NCBI GenBank assembly: GCA_902475545.1
Contig: CABRZP010000019.1
Location: 1 to 25,366 of the forward strand
From: an uncultured bacterium
GTDB taxonomy: Bacteria; Cyanobacteriota; Vampirovibrionia; Gastranaerophilales; Gastranaerophilaceae
DNA: 25,366 nucleotides
Direction: 5' to 3'
Below, piece by piece: positions 7,572 through 15,023 of the stretch (positions are counted from its first letter, which is position 1; each line of letters starts with the position of its first letter). The notes beneath the pieces were generated by a model. The model had not been told where the DNA came from. It made no database searches and saw nothing but the letters and a program-made list of their open reading frames with translations. Both the position numbers and the translations under genes were made by a program.

Positions 7572-7611
7572 TGAATTAAGATAGTTAATAATAAAGAAGG
7601 TTAGGGAAAAG

Positions 7612-8613
7612 ATGAGTGAACAAAAAATAGCTGTATTAGGTTGCGGACTCTGGGGGAGAAACATTGTTCGTAATTTCTATAATTTAAATGCACTGGGTAT
7701 GGTTTGCGATTTGGATGATGAAAATTTAGCCAAAGTTCGTGAACAGTATCCTGATGTGAAAACTACTAAAGATTTTAATGATATTTTAAATAGTGATGAG
7801 ATAACCGGTGTTGTTGTTGTAACACCAAGTCATACACATTATAAATTTGTTAAAGCAATGCTTGAAGCAGGTAAACATGTATATGTTGAAAAACCTATTT
7901 CTACAGTAGCTCAAGAAGCCAGAGATTTAACAGATTTGGCAGATAGAAAAGGTTTAGTGTTAATGGTAGGACACCTTTTGTTATATCATCCGGCTGTTAA
8001 TCGTTTGAAAATGTTGGTTGAAGAAGGCGTTTTGGGTGACATTGTATATGCTCAAAGTGACAGATTAAATATCAATTACTTTAAAAATGACAGAAGTGTA
8101 ATGTGGGATTTAGCACCGCATGATGTTTCAATGATGAGTTATGTAACAGGTAAAGACCCTGTTAGAGTTATATCAGCTGTTGGATGCTCTTCTGACAGAA
8201 ATGATATTATGGATATTACCCATTTAACAATTGAATTTGAGGGTGGTATGGTTGGACAAATTTCTGATAGTTGGATAACTCCTAGAAAGCATGTTCAATT
8301 ACTTGTTCGAGGAACTGAAAAAACTGCGATTTTAGATGATACAGTACCTGATCATAAATTAACAATTTATGAAAACTTTAAAGCCGGCAGCAGTGAAATT
8401 GTTCAACCTGATGTTCTTGAAATTGAACCGCTGAAACTTGAATGTCAGCATTTTATCAGTTGCTGTGAAACAGGTAAAAAAGCAAGATCTGACGGTGAAA
8501 ACGGATTTATTGTTGTAAGTATTCTTGAAGAAGCTGAAAAAATTATGCTTGGAGATAGAACAAAAAATCTTGATAGTGTTGATTTTGCACTTTCAAGATC
8601 TAAAAAGTTATAG
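7612..8613 (+). CDS. Gfo/Idh/MocA-family NAD-dependent oxidoreductase
   Basis: 333 residues. The N-terminal Rossmann domain has AVLGCGLWGRN (GxGxxG) and the family's VEKPIS motif with E93-K94-P95. The C-terminal substrate domain contains MVGHLLLYHPAVNR and MWDLAPHDVSM (D166, H170 in the catalytic region). The GHLLLYHPA segment is the kind seen in UDP-sugar members such as UDP-GlcNAc 3-dehydrogenases and UDP-GlcNAcA oxidases, so a nucleotide-sugar substrate for surface glycan or lipid A is a reasonable guess. The aminotransferase and acyltransferase that usually accompany such enzymes are absent from the window, so I give no symbol. It is the first gene after the promoter at 7544-7571; AGGG precedes the ATG. 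Confidence 0.85.
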   Translation: MSEQKIAVLGCGLWGRNIVRNFYNLNALGMVCDLDDENLAKVREQYPDVKTTKDFNDILNSDEITGVVVVTPSHTHYKFVKAMLEAGKHVYVEKPISTVAQEARDLTDLADRKGLVLMVGHLLLYHPAVNRLKMLVEEGVLGDIVYAQSDRLNINYFKNDRSVMWDLAPHDVSMMSYVTGKDPVRVISAVGCSSDRNDIMDITHLTIEFEGGMVGQISDSWITPRKHVQLLVRGTEKTAILDDTVPDHKLTIYENFKAGSSEIVQPDVLEIEPLKLECQHFISCCETGKKARSDGENGFIVVSILEEAEKIMLGDRTKNLDSVDFALSRSKKL

Positions 8614-8632
8614 TTTAGAATAAGAGGATGTT

Positions 8633-9223
8633 ATGGCAAATTTTATATCAATTTTTAGAATATTCTTAATGTTTATTGCTGTGTATTTAATATTAGCGAT
8701 GCCGCAAAGTGTATGTGCTTATATTTGGGCACTAGTATTGACAATTTTAGCATTTGCCTTGGATGGTGTTGACGGATGGGTAGCAAGAAAATTTAATGAG
8801 GTTTCTAAATTAGGTGCATTACTTGATATCATGGGTGATAGAATCGTTGAAAATACTTATTGGATTTTGTTTGCAGTTCAAGGGTGGCTTTCAATTTTAT
8901 TCCCGCTTATTGCTATAACCAGAGGTTTTGTAACTGATACAATAAGAAGTGCAGCTATGGAAAAAGGTTATACACCGTTTGGTATGCAGCAAAATCCTGT
9001 TTGTAAATTTATAACAGGTTCAAAATTTATGAGAATAAGTTATGCTGTTGCAAAAGTACTTGCATTTATTGTTATTGTTGCATCTAAAATTCCTAATTTA
9101 CCGCATGCAGATGTAGTATTTCAAGTGGGATATTGGCTTGCTGTTATAGCGATTGTATTTTGTGTAGTTCGCGGATTACCTGTTGTAATAGAAGCAAAGG
9201 CTGTTTTGAATGACAAAGAGTAA
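8633..9223 (+). CDS. CDP-alcohol phosphatidyltransferase, PgsA-like
   Basis: 196 residues with about five or six hydrophobic segments. The family motif D-x2-D-G-x2-A-R-x8-G-x3-D-x3-D is complete: D44, D47-G48, A51-R52, G61, D65 and D69, the two-metal active site that displaces CMP from a CDP-lipid. Size and a first segment leading directly into the motif fit phosphatidylglycerophosphate synthase, which would supply phosphatidylglycerol, but related enzymes with other alcohol acceptors share the motif. AAGAGG precedes the ATG. The 3' end overlaps the trmL-like gene by 14 nt. Confidence 0.88.
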   Translation: MANFISIFRIFLMFIAVYLILAMPQSVCAYIWALVLTILAFALDGVDGWVARKFNEVSKLGALLDIMGDRIVENTYWILFAVQGWLSILFPLIAITRGFVTDTIRSAAMEKGYTPFGMQQNPVCKFITGSKFMRISYAVAKVLAFIVIVASKIPNLPHADVVFQVGYWLAVIAIVFCVVRGLPVVIEAKAVLNDKE

Positions 9224-9665
9224 GTTAAATATTGTTTTATATGAGCCTGAAATCCCTCAAAATACAGGTAATATTGCAAGGCTTTGTGCTTGTTGCGGTG
9301 CCAGTTTATATTTAGTTGGGAAATTAGGGTTTTCTCTTTCCAGTAAGTATACTAAACGTGCAGGATTAGATTATTGGGAAAGTGTAGATTTGCATAAACT
9401 GGATTCTATGGAACAGTTGTACAATGAATTTCCTGATGGAACATTTTATTATCTGACTACCAAAACTGATAAATTGTATACGGATATTGATTTTAAAGAT
9501 GGAGATTTTATTGTATTTGGTCCTGAAACCCGAGGTTTGCCTGATAAATATGTAAAAGATTCACATGCAAGAACAATCCCAATGAAAGAAGGTCAAAGAA
9601 GTTTAAATTTATCAAATTCTGTGGCTATTGTTGCTTATGAGGCTATAAGACAAAATGGATTATAA
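9210..9665 (+). CDS. trmL: tRNA (cytidine/uridine-34 2'-O)-methyltransferase
   Basis: 151 residues, the typical short single-domain SPOUT protein without RNA-binding extensions. Diagnostic motifs: LYEPEIPQNTGNIARLCACC at the start, KRAGLDYWESV in the middle, then FGPETRGLP and the knot-forming IPMKEGQRSLNLSNSVAIVAYEA at the C-terminus. TrmL methylates the 2'-O of the wobble base of tRNA-Leu isoacceptors using SAM. It overlaps both neighbours (14 nt upstream, 11 nt downstream), indicating tight co-translation. The ATG lies in the end of the phosphatidyltransferase gene. Confidence 0.93.
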   Translation: MTKSKLNIVLYEPEIPQNTGNIARLCACCGASLYLVGKLGFSLSSKYTKRAGLDYWESVDLHKLDSMEQLYNEFPDGTFYYLTTKTDKLYTDIDFKDGDFIVFGPETRGLPDKYVKDSHARTIPMKEGQRSLNLSNSVAIVAYEAIRQNGL

Positions 9666-10476
9666 ACTTCCTGAAAGGTTTGAAAATTCCAATAAATCTA
9701 CTTATGGTAAAGTTTTAAATATTGCTGGTTCTGACTATATGCCGGGAGCAGCTTATTTATCAAGTGTTTCAGCGTTAAAAGTGGGTTGCGGTTATTGTTT
9801 TTTGTGTTCTACGGAGCGTGTAATTGATGCTGTTGCAGCTCAATCTTCTAATTTGGTATTTTTGCCAAGAAAGGATATTTTAAATCATATTGCAGAGTGT
9901 AATGTTGTAGAAATAGGTTGTGGTTTGTCGCAGAATAATGATGCTGTAGAACTTTTTCAAACTGTAATCGCTAATTTACCGAAGCACTTACCTCTGATAA
10001 TTGATGCTGACGGTTTAAATATTTTGGCAAATAATGCGAGCTTATTCTTGTCTCATGAATTTGAACAAGTTTTATTAACTCCGCATCCAAAAGAAGCTTC
10101 AAGGCTGTTAGGCTGCTCCTTGGAAGATGTTTTAAATAATGTTGAAGCTGCGGCATTTAAGATTTCTAAAAAGTATAATTGTGTGACAGTTTTGAAGACT
10201 CATAATACAATTGTTGTAACTCCTGATGGGAAAAAATATTTAAATAATACCGGAAATAATGCTATGGCAAAAGCAGGTTCAGGTGATGTCTTAACCGGAA
10301 TGATTGCAGGTTTGACAGCTCAGGGGAAATCTTTATATGAAGCTGCGGTTTTAGGTGTTTATATGCACGGTATGTGTGGAGATATTGCAAGGGAAAAGCT
10401 TACCGAATATTCAGTTATGGCTGAAGATTTGATAAGCTGTATTCCTAATGTGTTCAAATTTATATTAAACCAGTAA
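9655..10476 (+). CDS. nnrD: ADP-dependent (S)-NAD(P)H-hydrate dehydratase
   Basis: 273 residues of ribokinase-like fold. It repairs hydrated NADH/NADPH using ADP (the CARKD/YjeF C-terminal domain family). Recognisable parts: GKVLNIAGSDYMPGAAYLSS (18-37), LIIDADGLNIL (114-124), LLTPHPKEASRLLG (140-153), and the nucleotide/catalytic motif NAMAKAGSGDVLTG (202-215) with catalytic D211. Many bacteria fuse this domain to the NnrE epimerase; here it stands alone and no epimerase gene is in the window. It overlaps trmL by 11 nt and ends one base before the convergent small gene, with no intrinsic terminator visible between them. Confidence 0.92.
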   Translation: MDYKLPERFENSNKSTYGKVLNIAGSDYMPGAAYLSSVSALKVGCGYCFLCSTERVIDAVAAQSSNLVFLPRKDILNHIAECNVVEIGCGLSQNNDAVELFQTVIANLPKHLPLIIDADGLNILANNASLFLSHEFEQVLLTPHPKEASRLLGCSLEDVLNNVEAAAFKISKKYNCVTVLKTHNTIVVTPDGKKYLNNTGNNAMAKAGSGDVLTGMIAGLTAQGKSLYEAAVLGVYMHGMCGDIAREKLTEYSVMAEDLISCIPNVFKFILNQ

Positions 10477-10477
10477 A

Positions 10478-10747
10478 TTAGTATTTAAAATATTCAACTT
10501 GTGGTATTATTTCTACTTTAGGTTCAATAAGTGCAGTTGGACCAAATTTATAAGCATTATTTAGAGCTTCAGCTGCTCTAATTTTTTCTGATGCTTCTAA
10601 TGCGGCTTTTTCAATATTACCTGCATTTATATCTGCAATTGGAGCATCTGGTCTCATAAATCCATATACTTTTCTAGTTAGCCCCAAAGATTTCCAATCT
10701 TCCAGAATGCTGCTTGCTCTAACTATGTTTACTGATGGGGTTTTCAT
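10478..10747 (-). CDS. Hypothetical 89-residue protein
   Basis: I do not recognise this protein. It begins MKTPSVNIVRASSILEDWK, has a predicted amphipathic helix in the middle (about 44-67, rich in Ala, Glu and Lys: IEKAALEASEKIRAAEALNN) and a short hydrophobic/proline tail ending VEYFKY. There is no signal peptide, membrane segment or cysteine. A near-ideal Shine-Dalgarno (AAGGAGA, 8-nt spacing) supports it as a real, well-translated gene. It is separated from speD upstream by a strong terminator, so it has its own promoter, and it abuts nnrD tail to tail with a single base between stop codons. Confidence 0.7.
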   Translation of the reverse strand: MKTPSVNIVRASSILEDWKSLGLTRKVYGFMRPDAPIADINAGNIEKAALEASEKIRAAEALNNAYKFGPTALIEPKVEIIPQVEYFKY

Positions 10748-10823
10748 TGTGTTTCTCCTTTTTTGTTTGTAAATTGTTTTATTTTTAATTATTAAAATTA
10801 AACATCTTTATTATTTTTATAAA

Positions 10824-10864
10824 ATAGCCTGACTGTAGATGCTATCTCTCTCCAGTCAGGCTAT
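10824..10864 (-). terminator. Intrinsic terminator after speD
   Basis: ATAGCCTGACTG (10824-10835) and CAGTCAGGCTAT (10853-10864) are a perfect 12-bp inverted repeat with a 17-nt loop. On the minus strand it is followed by TTTTAT. It lies about 40 nt after the speD stop. The loop is unusually long for a terminator. Confidence 0.75.
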
Positions 10865-10902
10865 CTAAACATAAAAATTATAAAATTTTATTTGAAAGTC
10901 AC

Positions 10903-11361
10903 TTAACTTTCAATTTGTTGCATTATTTCAAATGGTTTTTCAACAACTTTAGCTGTTTCGTCATCTGAAAGTATACCTCTTTTTAATTCAGTGAAACTTG
11001 CTCTTTTTGAACTAAATTTCTTTTTCAAAAATTCATAAGCAACTTTTGGGTCACATTTAGTTCCGCAGGTAAATAAATCAACTGCAGCGTATCCTAATTC
11101 AGGCCATGTATGAATCGCAAGGTGGCTTTCTGCAATAATTACAACACCGGATACTCCGTATGGACTGAACATATGAAAACATTTCTGAACAATAGTCGCT
11201 CCACATTCTAATGCAGAGTCTATCATATATTTTTCAACTTTATCGATACTGTTTAAAGTATTCGGATCACATTCAAAAAATTCAGCCAGTACATGTTGTC
11301 CTAAATGTCTTTCGTGATGTTCTAAATTTGCTTGAAACATATCTAAAGATGTATCTGTCAA
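10903..11361 (-). CDS. speD: S-adenosylmethionine decarboxylase proenzyme
   Basis: 152 residues, the prokaryotic class 1B (SpeH/SpeD-short) form. It makes decarboxylated SAM, the aminopropyl donor for spermidine. The proenzyme self-cleaves between E78 and S79 in AESHLAIHTWPE, turning S79 into the pyruvoyl cofactor; H84 and C99 (in TCG) are the processing and proton-donor residues. The start is TTG at 11359-11361, supported by AAGGAG 9 nt upstream; the first ATG (residue 8) has no Shine-Dalgarno at a usable distance. The N- and C-terminal extensions make it longer than the roughly 120-130 residue minimal enzymes. Spermidine synthase is not in the window. It diverges from rpaA over 213 AT-rich bases. 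Confidence 0.95.
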   Translation of the reverse strand: MTDTSLDMFQANLEHHERHLGQHVLAEFFECDPNTLNSIDKVEKYMIDSALECGATIVQKCFHMFSPYGVSGVVIIAESHLAIHTWPELGYAAVDLFTCGTKCDPKVAYEFLKKKFSSKRASFTELKRGILSDDETAKVVEKPFEIMQQIES

Positions 11362-11534
11362 TTTATATTTCTCCTTATTAAATAAATGTATATTTTCACA
11401 CTATTACATAATATACTAAAAATATTTTTTTTTGTTATATTTTTCAATAATTTCACCATAATAAAATTCAATAACTGTCATAAATACACTTATACGTTAT
11501 TTTTTAAGATTTTTATATTATTAAGTTTTATTAA

Positions 11535-11563
11535 TTGTATTTAACTTTATAAGCTTTTATTAT
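11535..11563 (+). promoter_or_regulatory. Promoter of the rpaA-like gene, probably leaderless
   Basis: TTGTAT (11535-11540), 17-nt spacer, TATTAT (11558-11563). The -10 ends 11 nt before the ATG at 11575, so the predicted RNA start (about 11570) leaves only 4-5 nt of leader. No Shine-Dalgarno is present. Confidence 0.5.
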
Positions 11564-11574
11564 AAGATTTAGCT

Positions 11575-12273
11575 ATGAATAATAAGATTTTAGTTGTAGA
11601 TGATGATATTGCTATTAATGAATTGATTAAAGTCAATTTAGAGCTTGCAGGATATAGTGTTATTCAAGCTCATGACGGTATAAAAGGATTTGCACTGGCA
11701 AAACAGGAAATTCCATCTCTGGTAATTTTAGATGTTATGATGCCGGAGGTTGACGGATTTACTGTTGCTAAGCGTATAAGAGAAAATGAAACAACAAAAG
11801 GTATTCCTGTTATTATGCTTACTGCATTATCTCAATTAAAAGATAAGGTTAACGGATTTAATATTGGAGTCGATGATTATCTTGTTAAACCTTTTGAAAT
11901 TGACGAGTTGCTGGTAAGGGTTCGTGCTCTTTTAAAAAGAACAAATCAGATACCTGAATCTGCTTCTACTCGTGATTTATTGACACTTGGGGAAATTACA
12001 CTTTTGCCTGAACAATATAGTGTGAAAATTTTAGATAAACAGGTAAAGTTGACACCTATTGAATTTGATATATTCAATCTTTTATTTCAAAATCATGGGA
12101 ATATGGTTTCTTCTGCAAAGTTATTGAAAGATATCTGGGGTTATTCTCCTGATGATGACATTGAAACTATTAGAGTTCATATCAGACATTTGAGAAGTAA
12201 AATTGATAAAATTTCTAATGGTAAAAAATATATTGAAACAATTTACGGCGGTGGATATAAATTAAATATTTAA
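11575..12273 (+). CDS. rpaA: OmpR-family response regulator, RpaA-like
   Basis: 232 residues. The receiver domain (1-115) has the acidic pair D10-D11 (within VVDDD), phosphoacceptor D53 (ILDVMMPEVDGF), T83 and K105 (DYLVKPF). The winged-helix DNA-binding domain (about 135-232) ends YIETIYGGGYKLNI. Stretches MLTALSQLKDKVNGFN, LLVRVRALLKRT and especially WGYSPDDDIETIRVHIRHLR closely resemble cyanobacterial RpaA, the output regulator of the Kai circadian clock, rather than RpaB or PhoB; this comparison is from memory. No histidine kinase, kai gene or other clock component lies in the window, so its input is unknown. It is a single-gene unit ending at a bidirectional terminator. OmpR/PhoB family membership is certain; the RpaA label is probable. 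Confidence 0.85.
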   Translation: MNNKILVVDDDIAINELIKVNLELAGYSVIQAHDGIKGFALAKQEIPSLVILDVMMPEVDGFTVAKRIRENETTKGIPVIMLTALSQLKDKVNGFNIGVDDYLVKPFEIDELLVRVRALLKRTNQIPESASTRDLLTLGEITLLPEQYSVKILDKQVKLTPIEFDIFNLLFQNHGNMVSSAKLLKDIWGYSPDDDIETIRVHIRHLRSKIDKISNGKKYIETIYGGGYKLNI

Positions 12274-12276
12274 ATA

Positions 12277-12310
12277 AAAAAGACATTCTCTATTTTGAGA
12301 ATGTCTTTTT
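12277..12310. terminator. Bidirectional intrinsic terminator
   Basis: AAAAAGACATTCTC (12277-12290) and GAGAATGTCTTTTT (12297-12310) form a perfect 14-bp stem with a 6-nt loop and T runs on both strands. It separates the convergent rpaA-like gene and rpsP and can serve both. Confidence 0.9.
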
Positions 12311-12330
12311 GTATATTTGAAATAATTAAA

Positions 12331-12699
12331 CTATGCTTCAGCAGGAGCTTCTTCTGCTTGAGCTTCAGCTTCTGCAGCTGCTTTAGCAGCTTCTTCTTCA
12401 GCTTGTTTTTTAGCCAATGCTTTTTTAGAAAGTTTAACAGTTTCTTTTTTAACATAGTTTAATGTACCATCTTCATTGCAGTTTTTAATTAGGTAAGCAA
12501 CAGTTTCTGTTGGTTGAGCACCTTTAGAAATCCATTCTAAAGCAGCTGCTTTATCTAATTTCATAACTTTAGTTTTTGGGTTGTAGTGACCTAATTCTTG
12601 AATTGGTCTACCTTCTCTTTTTGTTGTTGAGTTAATAACAATTACTCTGTATGTAGGGTTTTTCTTAGCACCCAATCTTTTTAATCTGATTTTTAACAT
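12331..12699 (-). CDS. rpsP: 30S ribosomal protein S16
   Basis: 122 residues. The first 80 or so are canonical S16 (MLKIRLKRLGAKKNPTYRVI, then REGRPIQELGHYNPKTK and EWISKGAQPTETVAYLI), a protein that stabilises the 5' domain of 16S rRNA during 30S assembly. The last 35 residues are a low-complexity Ala/Glu/Lys tail (KKALAKKQAEEEAAKAAAEA) not needed for the core fold. AAGGA precedes the ATG. It stands alone: the usual partners rimM, trmD and rplS are not adjacent. Its upstream 258 bases hold a locally GC-rich stretch that may be a structured leader. Confidence 0.97.
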   Translation of the reverse strand: MLKIRLKRLGAKKNPTYRVIVINSTTKREGRPIQELGHYNPKTKVMKLDKAAALEWISKGAQPTETVAYLIKNCNEDGTLNYVKKETVKLSKKALAKKQAEEEAAKAAAEAEAQAEEAPAEA

Positions 12700-12892
12700 T
12701 TTGTTTTCCTTCTTTATTCTTTTGTTAACTTTCAGTAAATCAACCGCCGCTTGTTGTTTTACCTGAGCCGGGTTAAAGAGGAATTACCCTTGCCTTATCT
12801 AAATTCAAGCACAAACAGAAATTTAGTGCAAGTATTTTGTAAATAATTCAATCTAAATGTGGTATGAAAGCAAGTTAGTCCGTTTGCATGAG

Positions 12893-12920
12893 TTGATTTT
12901 ATTATTTTTTGCGATAAAAT
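12893..12920 (+). promoter_or_regulatory. Promoter of tig-clpP-clpX
   Basis: TTGATT (12893-12898), a 16-nt spacer and TAAAAT (12915-12920). Predicted start near 12927, a leader of about 31 nt carrying AAGGAT before the tig ATG. Confidence 0.5.
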
Positions 12921-12957
12921 TTTAAAAGACATGTATAAAAATATAAGGATATAAGAA

Positions 12958-14289
12958 ATGAAATCAAAATTAACAAAAGAACAAGACAATTTAGTAAGTG
13001 TTAGTATGACTATTCCGGCTAATGAAGCTACTTCAGCTTATAATACAGCCGCAAGCCGTATTTCTCAATATATCAATATTGATGGTTTTAGAAAAGGTAA
13101 AGCTCCAAGAGCTGTTGTTGAAAGACATGTAGGTGTTGATAGAATTCAACAAGAAGCATTAGAGTTATTGCTTCCAAAATATTTGGGTCAGGCTGTTTAT
13201 GATAACAAATTAGATGTTATTACTCAACCGGCTATTACTTCATATAAATTTGAGACCGGTAAAGACTTAGAAGTAACTTTTGAAGTTGAAACAAGACCGG
13301 AAGTAACTTTAGGTTCATATAAAGACTTAGAAATTAAAGCTGAAATTCCGGCAGAAGATGACGGTGCTTTTGATAAAGCTTTAGAAGGCTTTTTAACTCA
13401 ACATTCTTCTCTTGAATTAGTGTTAGATAGAGCTTCTAATAACACTGATACTGTTGTATTTGATTTTGATGGAACTTGTAATGGTGAAGCTATTCAAGGT
13501 GGTTCTGCAAAAGGTTACGCTTTAGATTTAGGACATTCAAACTTTATTCCGGGATTTGCTGAACAGTTAGTTGGTCATAATATTAATGATGAATTTGATA
13601 TTCAAGTAACTTTCCCTGAAGATTACCATGATGAAAAGTTGAAAGGTCAACCTGCAACTTTTGCTATCAAACTTAAAGAAATTAGAGAAAGAGTTATGCC
13701 TGAATTAACTGATGAATTTGTAAAAAAATCAAGCAGATTCTCTACAGTTGATGAATTAAAAGCTGATATTAAAGATTATATTGAACATCAAAGAGAAAGT
13801 TTGAAAAAATCAAGTGCTGAAAATTCTGTATTTAAGGCTGTAATTGATTCTTCATCTGTTGAAATTCCTCAAAGAATGATTGATAGAGAAGTTCAATCAT
13901 TAAGAGAAGATTACCGTCAAAGATTGGCTCAACAAGGTATTGATTGGAATAGATTTATTGAATCTCAAGGTGGAAGTGAAGAAAAATTCAATGAAACTTT
14001 AGTTGAAGATGCTAAAATCAGAATTAAAAATTCTCTTGTAATTGATAAAATTTCTAAAGATGAAAATATTTCTGTTGAACAAGCTGATTTTTCTGATAGA
14101 TTATCAAGAATTGCAAGTGCTTATGGCATTGGACCTCAAGACTTTGTTAAACAATTTGGTCAAAATGCTGATTTCTTACAAAATATTTCTCAACAAATTG
14201 TAAATGATAAAGTAAGAAGTTTCTTGGTTGAAAATAACAAAATTGAATATGTTGAAGTTCAACCTGAAAAAGAAGCTGTTGAAGCATAA
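12958..14289 (+). CDS. tig: Trigger factor, ribosome-associated chaperone
   Basis: 443 residues. It binds the ribosomal exit tunnel at protein L23 and shields nascent chains. The N-terminal ribosome-binding domain has the signature loop GFRKGKAP (43-50). A FKBP-type prolyl isomerase domain follows (about 145-240; TVVFDFDGTCNGEAIQGG, FIPGFAEQLVGHN, FPEDYHDEKLKGQPATF). The rest is the helical substrate-cradling C-terminal domain, ending in an acidic tail. AAGGAT precedes the ATG. It heads the conserved tig-clpP-clpX cluster, linking folding to degradation. Confidence 0.97.
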   Translation: MKSKLTKEQDNLVSVSMTIPANEATSAYNTAASRISQYINIDGFRKGKAPRAVVERHVGVDRIQQEALELLLPKYLGQAVYDNKLDVITQPAITSYKFETGKDLEVTFEVETRPEVTLGSYKDLEIKAEIPAEDDGAFDKALEGFLTQHSSLELVLDRASNNTDTVVFDFDGTCNGEAIQGGSAKGYALDLGHSNFIPGFAEQLVGHNINDEFDIQVTFPEDYHDEKLKGQPATFAIKLKEIRERVMPELTDEFVKKSSRFSTVDELKADIKDYIEHQRESLKKSSAENSVFKAVIDSSSVEIPQRMIDREVQSLREDYRQRLAQQGIDWNRFIESQGGSEEKFNETLVEDAKIRIKNSLVIDKISKDENISVEQADFSDRLSRIASAYGIGPQDFVKQFGQNADFLQNISQQIVNDKVRSFLVENNKIEYVEVQPEKEAVEA

Positions 14290-14332
14290 TAAATTATAAG
14301 TATAATATTAAAATAAGAAAGGGAATTAAATC

Positions 14333-14923
14333 ATGAGTTTTGTACCTGTAGTTGTAGAACAATCAAGTCGTGGTGAAAGATCATTCGACATTTTCTCAAG
14401 ACTATTAAGAGAAAGAATTATCTTTTTAGGAACTGCTATTGATGATATGGTTGCCAATTTAGTAGTTGCACAATTATTATTACTAGATAGTGAAAATCCG
14501 GAAAAAGATATTATGTTATACATTAATAGCCCTGGTGGGAGTGTAACTGCAGGTTTTGCAATTTATGATACTATGCAACACATTAGAGCTGATGTTTCTA
14601 CAATTTGTTTAGGTCAAGCAGCTTCTATGGGTGCATTCCTTCTTTCTTCCGGTACTAAAGGTAAGAGAATGGCTCTTCCTCATTCCAGAGTTTTAATTCA
14701 CCAACCTTTAGGCGGTGCTCAGGGGCAAGCTACTGATATTGAAATTCAAGCAGCTGAAATTATTAGAATTAAAAAATCTCTTAATGAAATTCTTGCATCA
14801 AATACCGGACAATCTATTAAAAAGATTGAAAAAGATACTGATAGAGACTATATCATGACTCCTCAAGAAGCTCTTGAATATGGTATGATTGATAAAGTTA
14901 TCTCAAGAGATATTATTAAATAA
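14333..14923 (+). CDS. clpP: ATP-dependent Clp protease proteolytic subunit
   Basis: 196 residues, normal length. The serine-protease triad is S98 (GQAASMGAFLL), H123 (SRVLIHQPLGG) and D172 (DRDYIMTPQEA). Fourteen subunits form the barrel that degrades proteins unfolded by ClpX or ClpA/C. MSFVPVVVEQSSRGERSFDI is the usual N-terminus, with little or no propeptide. AAAGGGA precedes the ATG, 43 nt after tig. The 100 nt following it carry interleaved inverted repeats before clpX. Confidence 0.98.
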   Translation: MSFVPVVVEQSSRGERSFDIFSRLLRERIIFLGTAIDDMVANLVVAQLLLLDSENPEKDIMLYINSPGGSVTAGFAIYDTMQHIRADVSTICLGQAASMGAFLLSSGTKGKRMALPHSRVLIHQPLGGAQGQATDIEIQAAEIIRIKKSLNEILASNTGQSIKKIEKDTDRDYIMTPQEALEYGMIDKVISRDIIK

Positions 14924-14934
14924 TTCAAATAGTT

Positions 14935-15004
14935 ATTCCGGGGCAGCATATATGAGATTCTTCGCTTTTAGCCCGGAATGACTTTAATTAAGCCGAAGAA
15001 TCTC
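14935..15004. repeat. Interleaved inverted repeats between clpP and clpX
   Basis: Pair A: ATTCCGGG (14935-14942) with CCCGGAAT (14972-14979), 8 bp. Pair B: GAGATTCTTCG (14954-14964) with CGAAGAATCTC (14994-15004), 11 bp perfect. The arms alternate A-B-A-B, so the two stems either exclude each other or form a pseudoknot. The reverse complement of 14954-14982 begins GTCATTCCGGG and ends GCGAAGAATCTC. That is the pattern of a dispersed intergenic repeat I recall from many bacterial genomes (GTCATTC...GAAGAATCTC). Confidence 0.7.
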
Positions 15005-15023
15005 TAACAACTATGGTGATAAA

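Noticed and set aside
12270..12455. Minus-strand lysine/leucine-rich frame
   Set aside because: It is a frame-shifted reading of the repetitive rpsP tail and terminator.
14326..14523. Minus-strand frame of 65 codons over the clpP start
   Set aside because: Antisense to conserved clpP sequence, no ribosome binding site.
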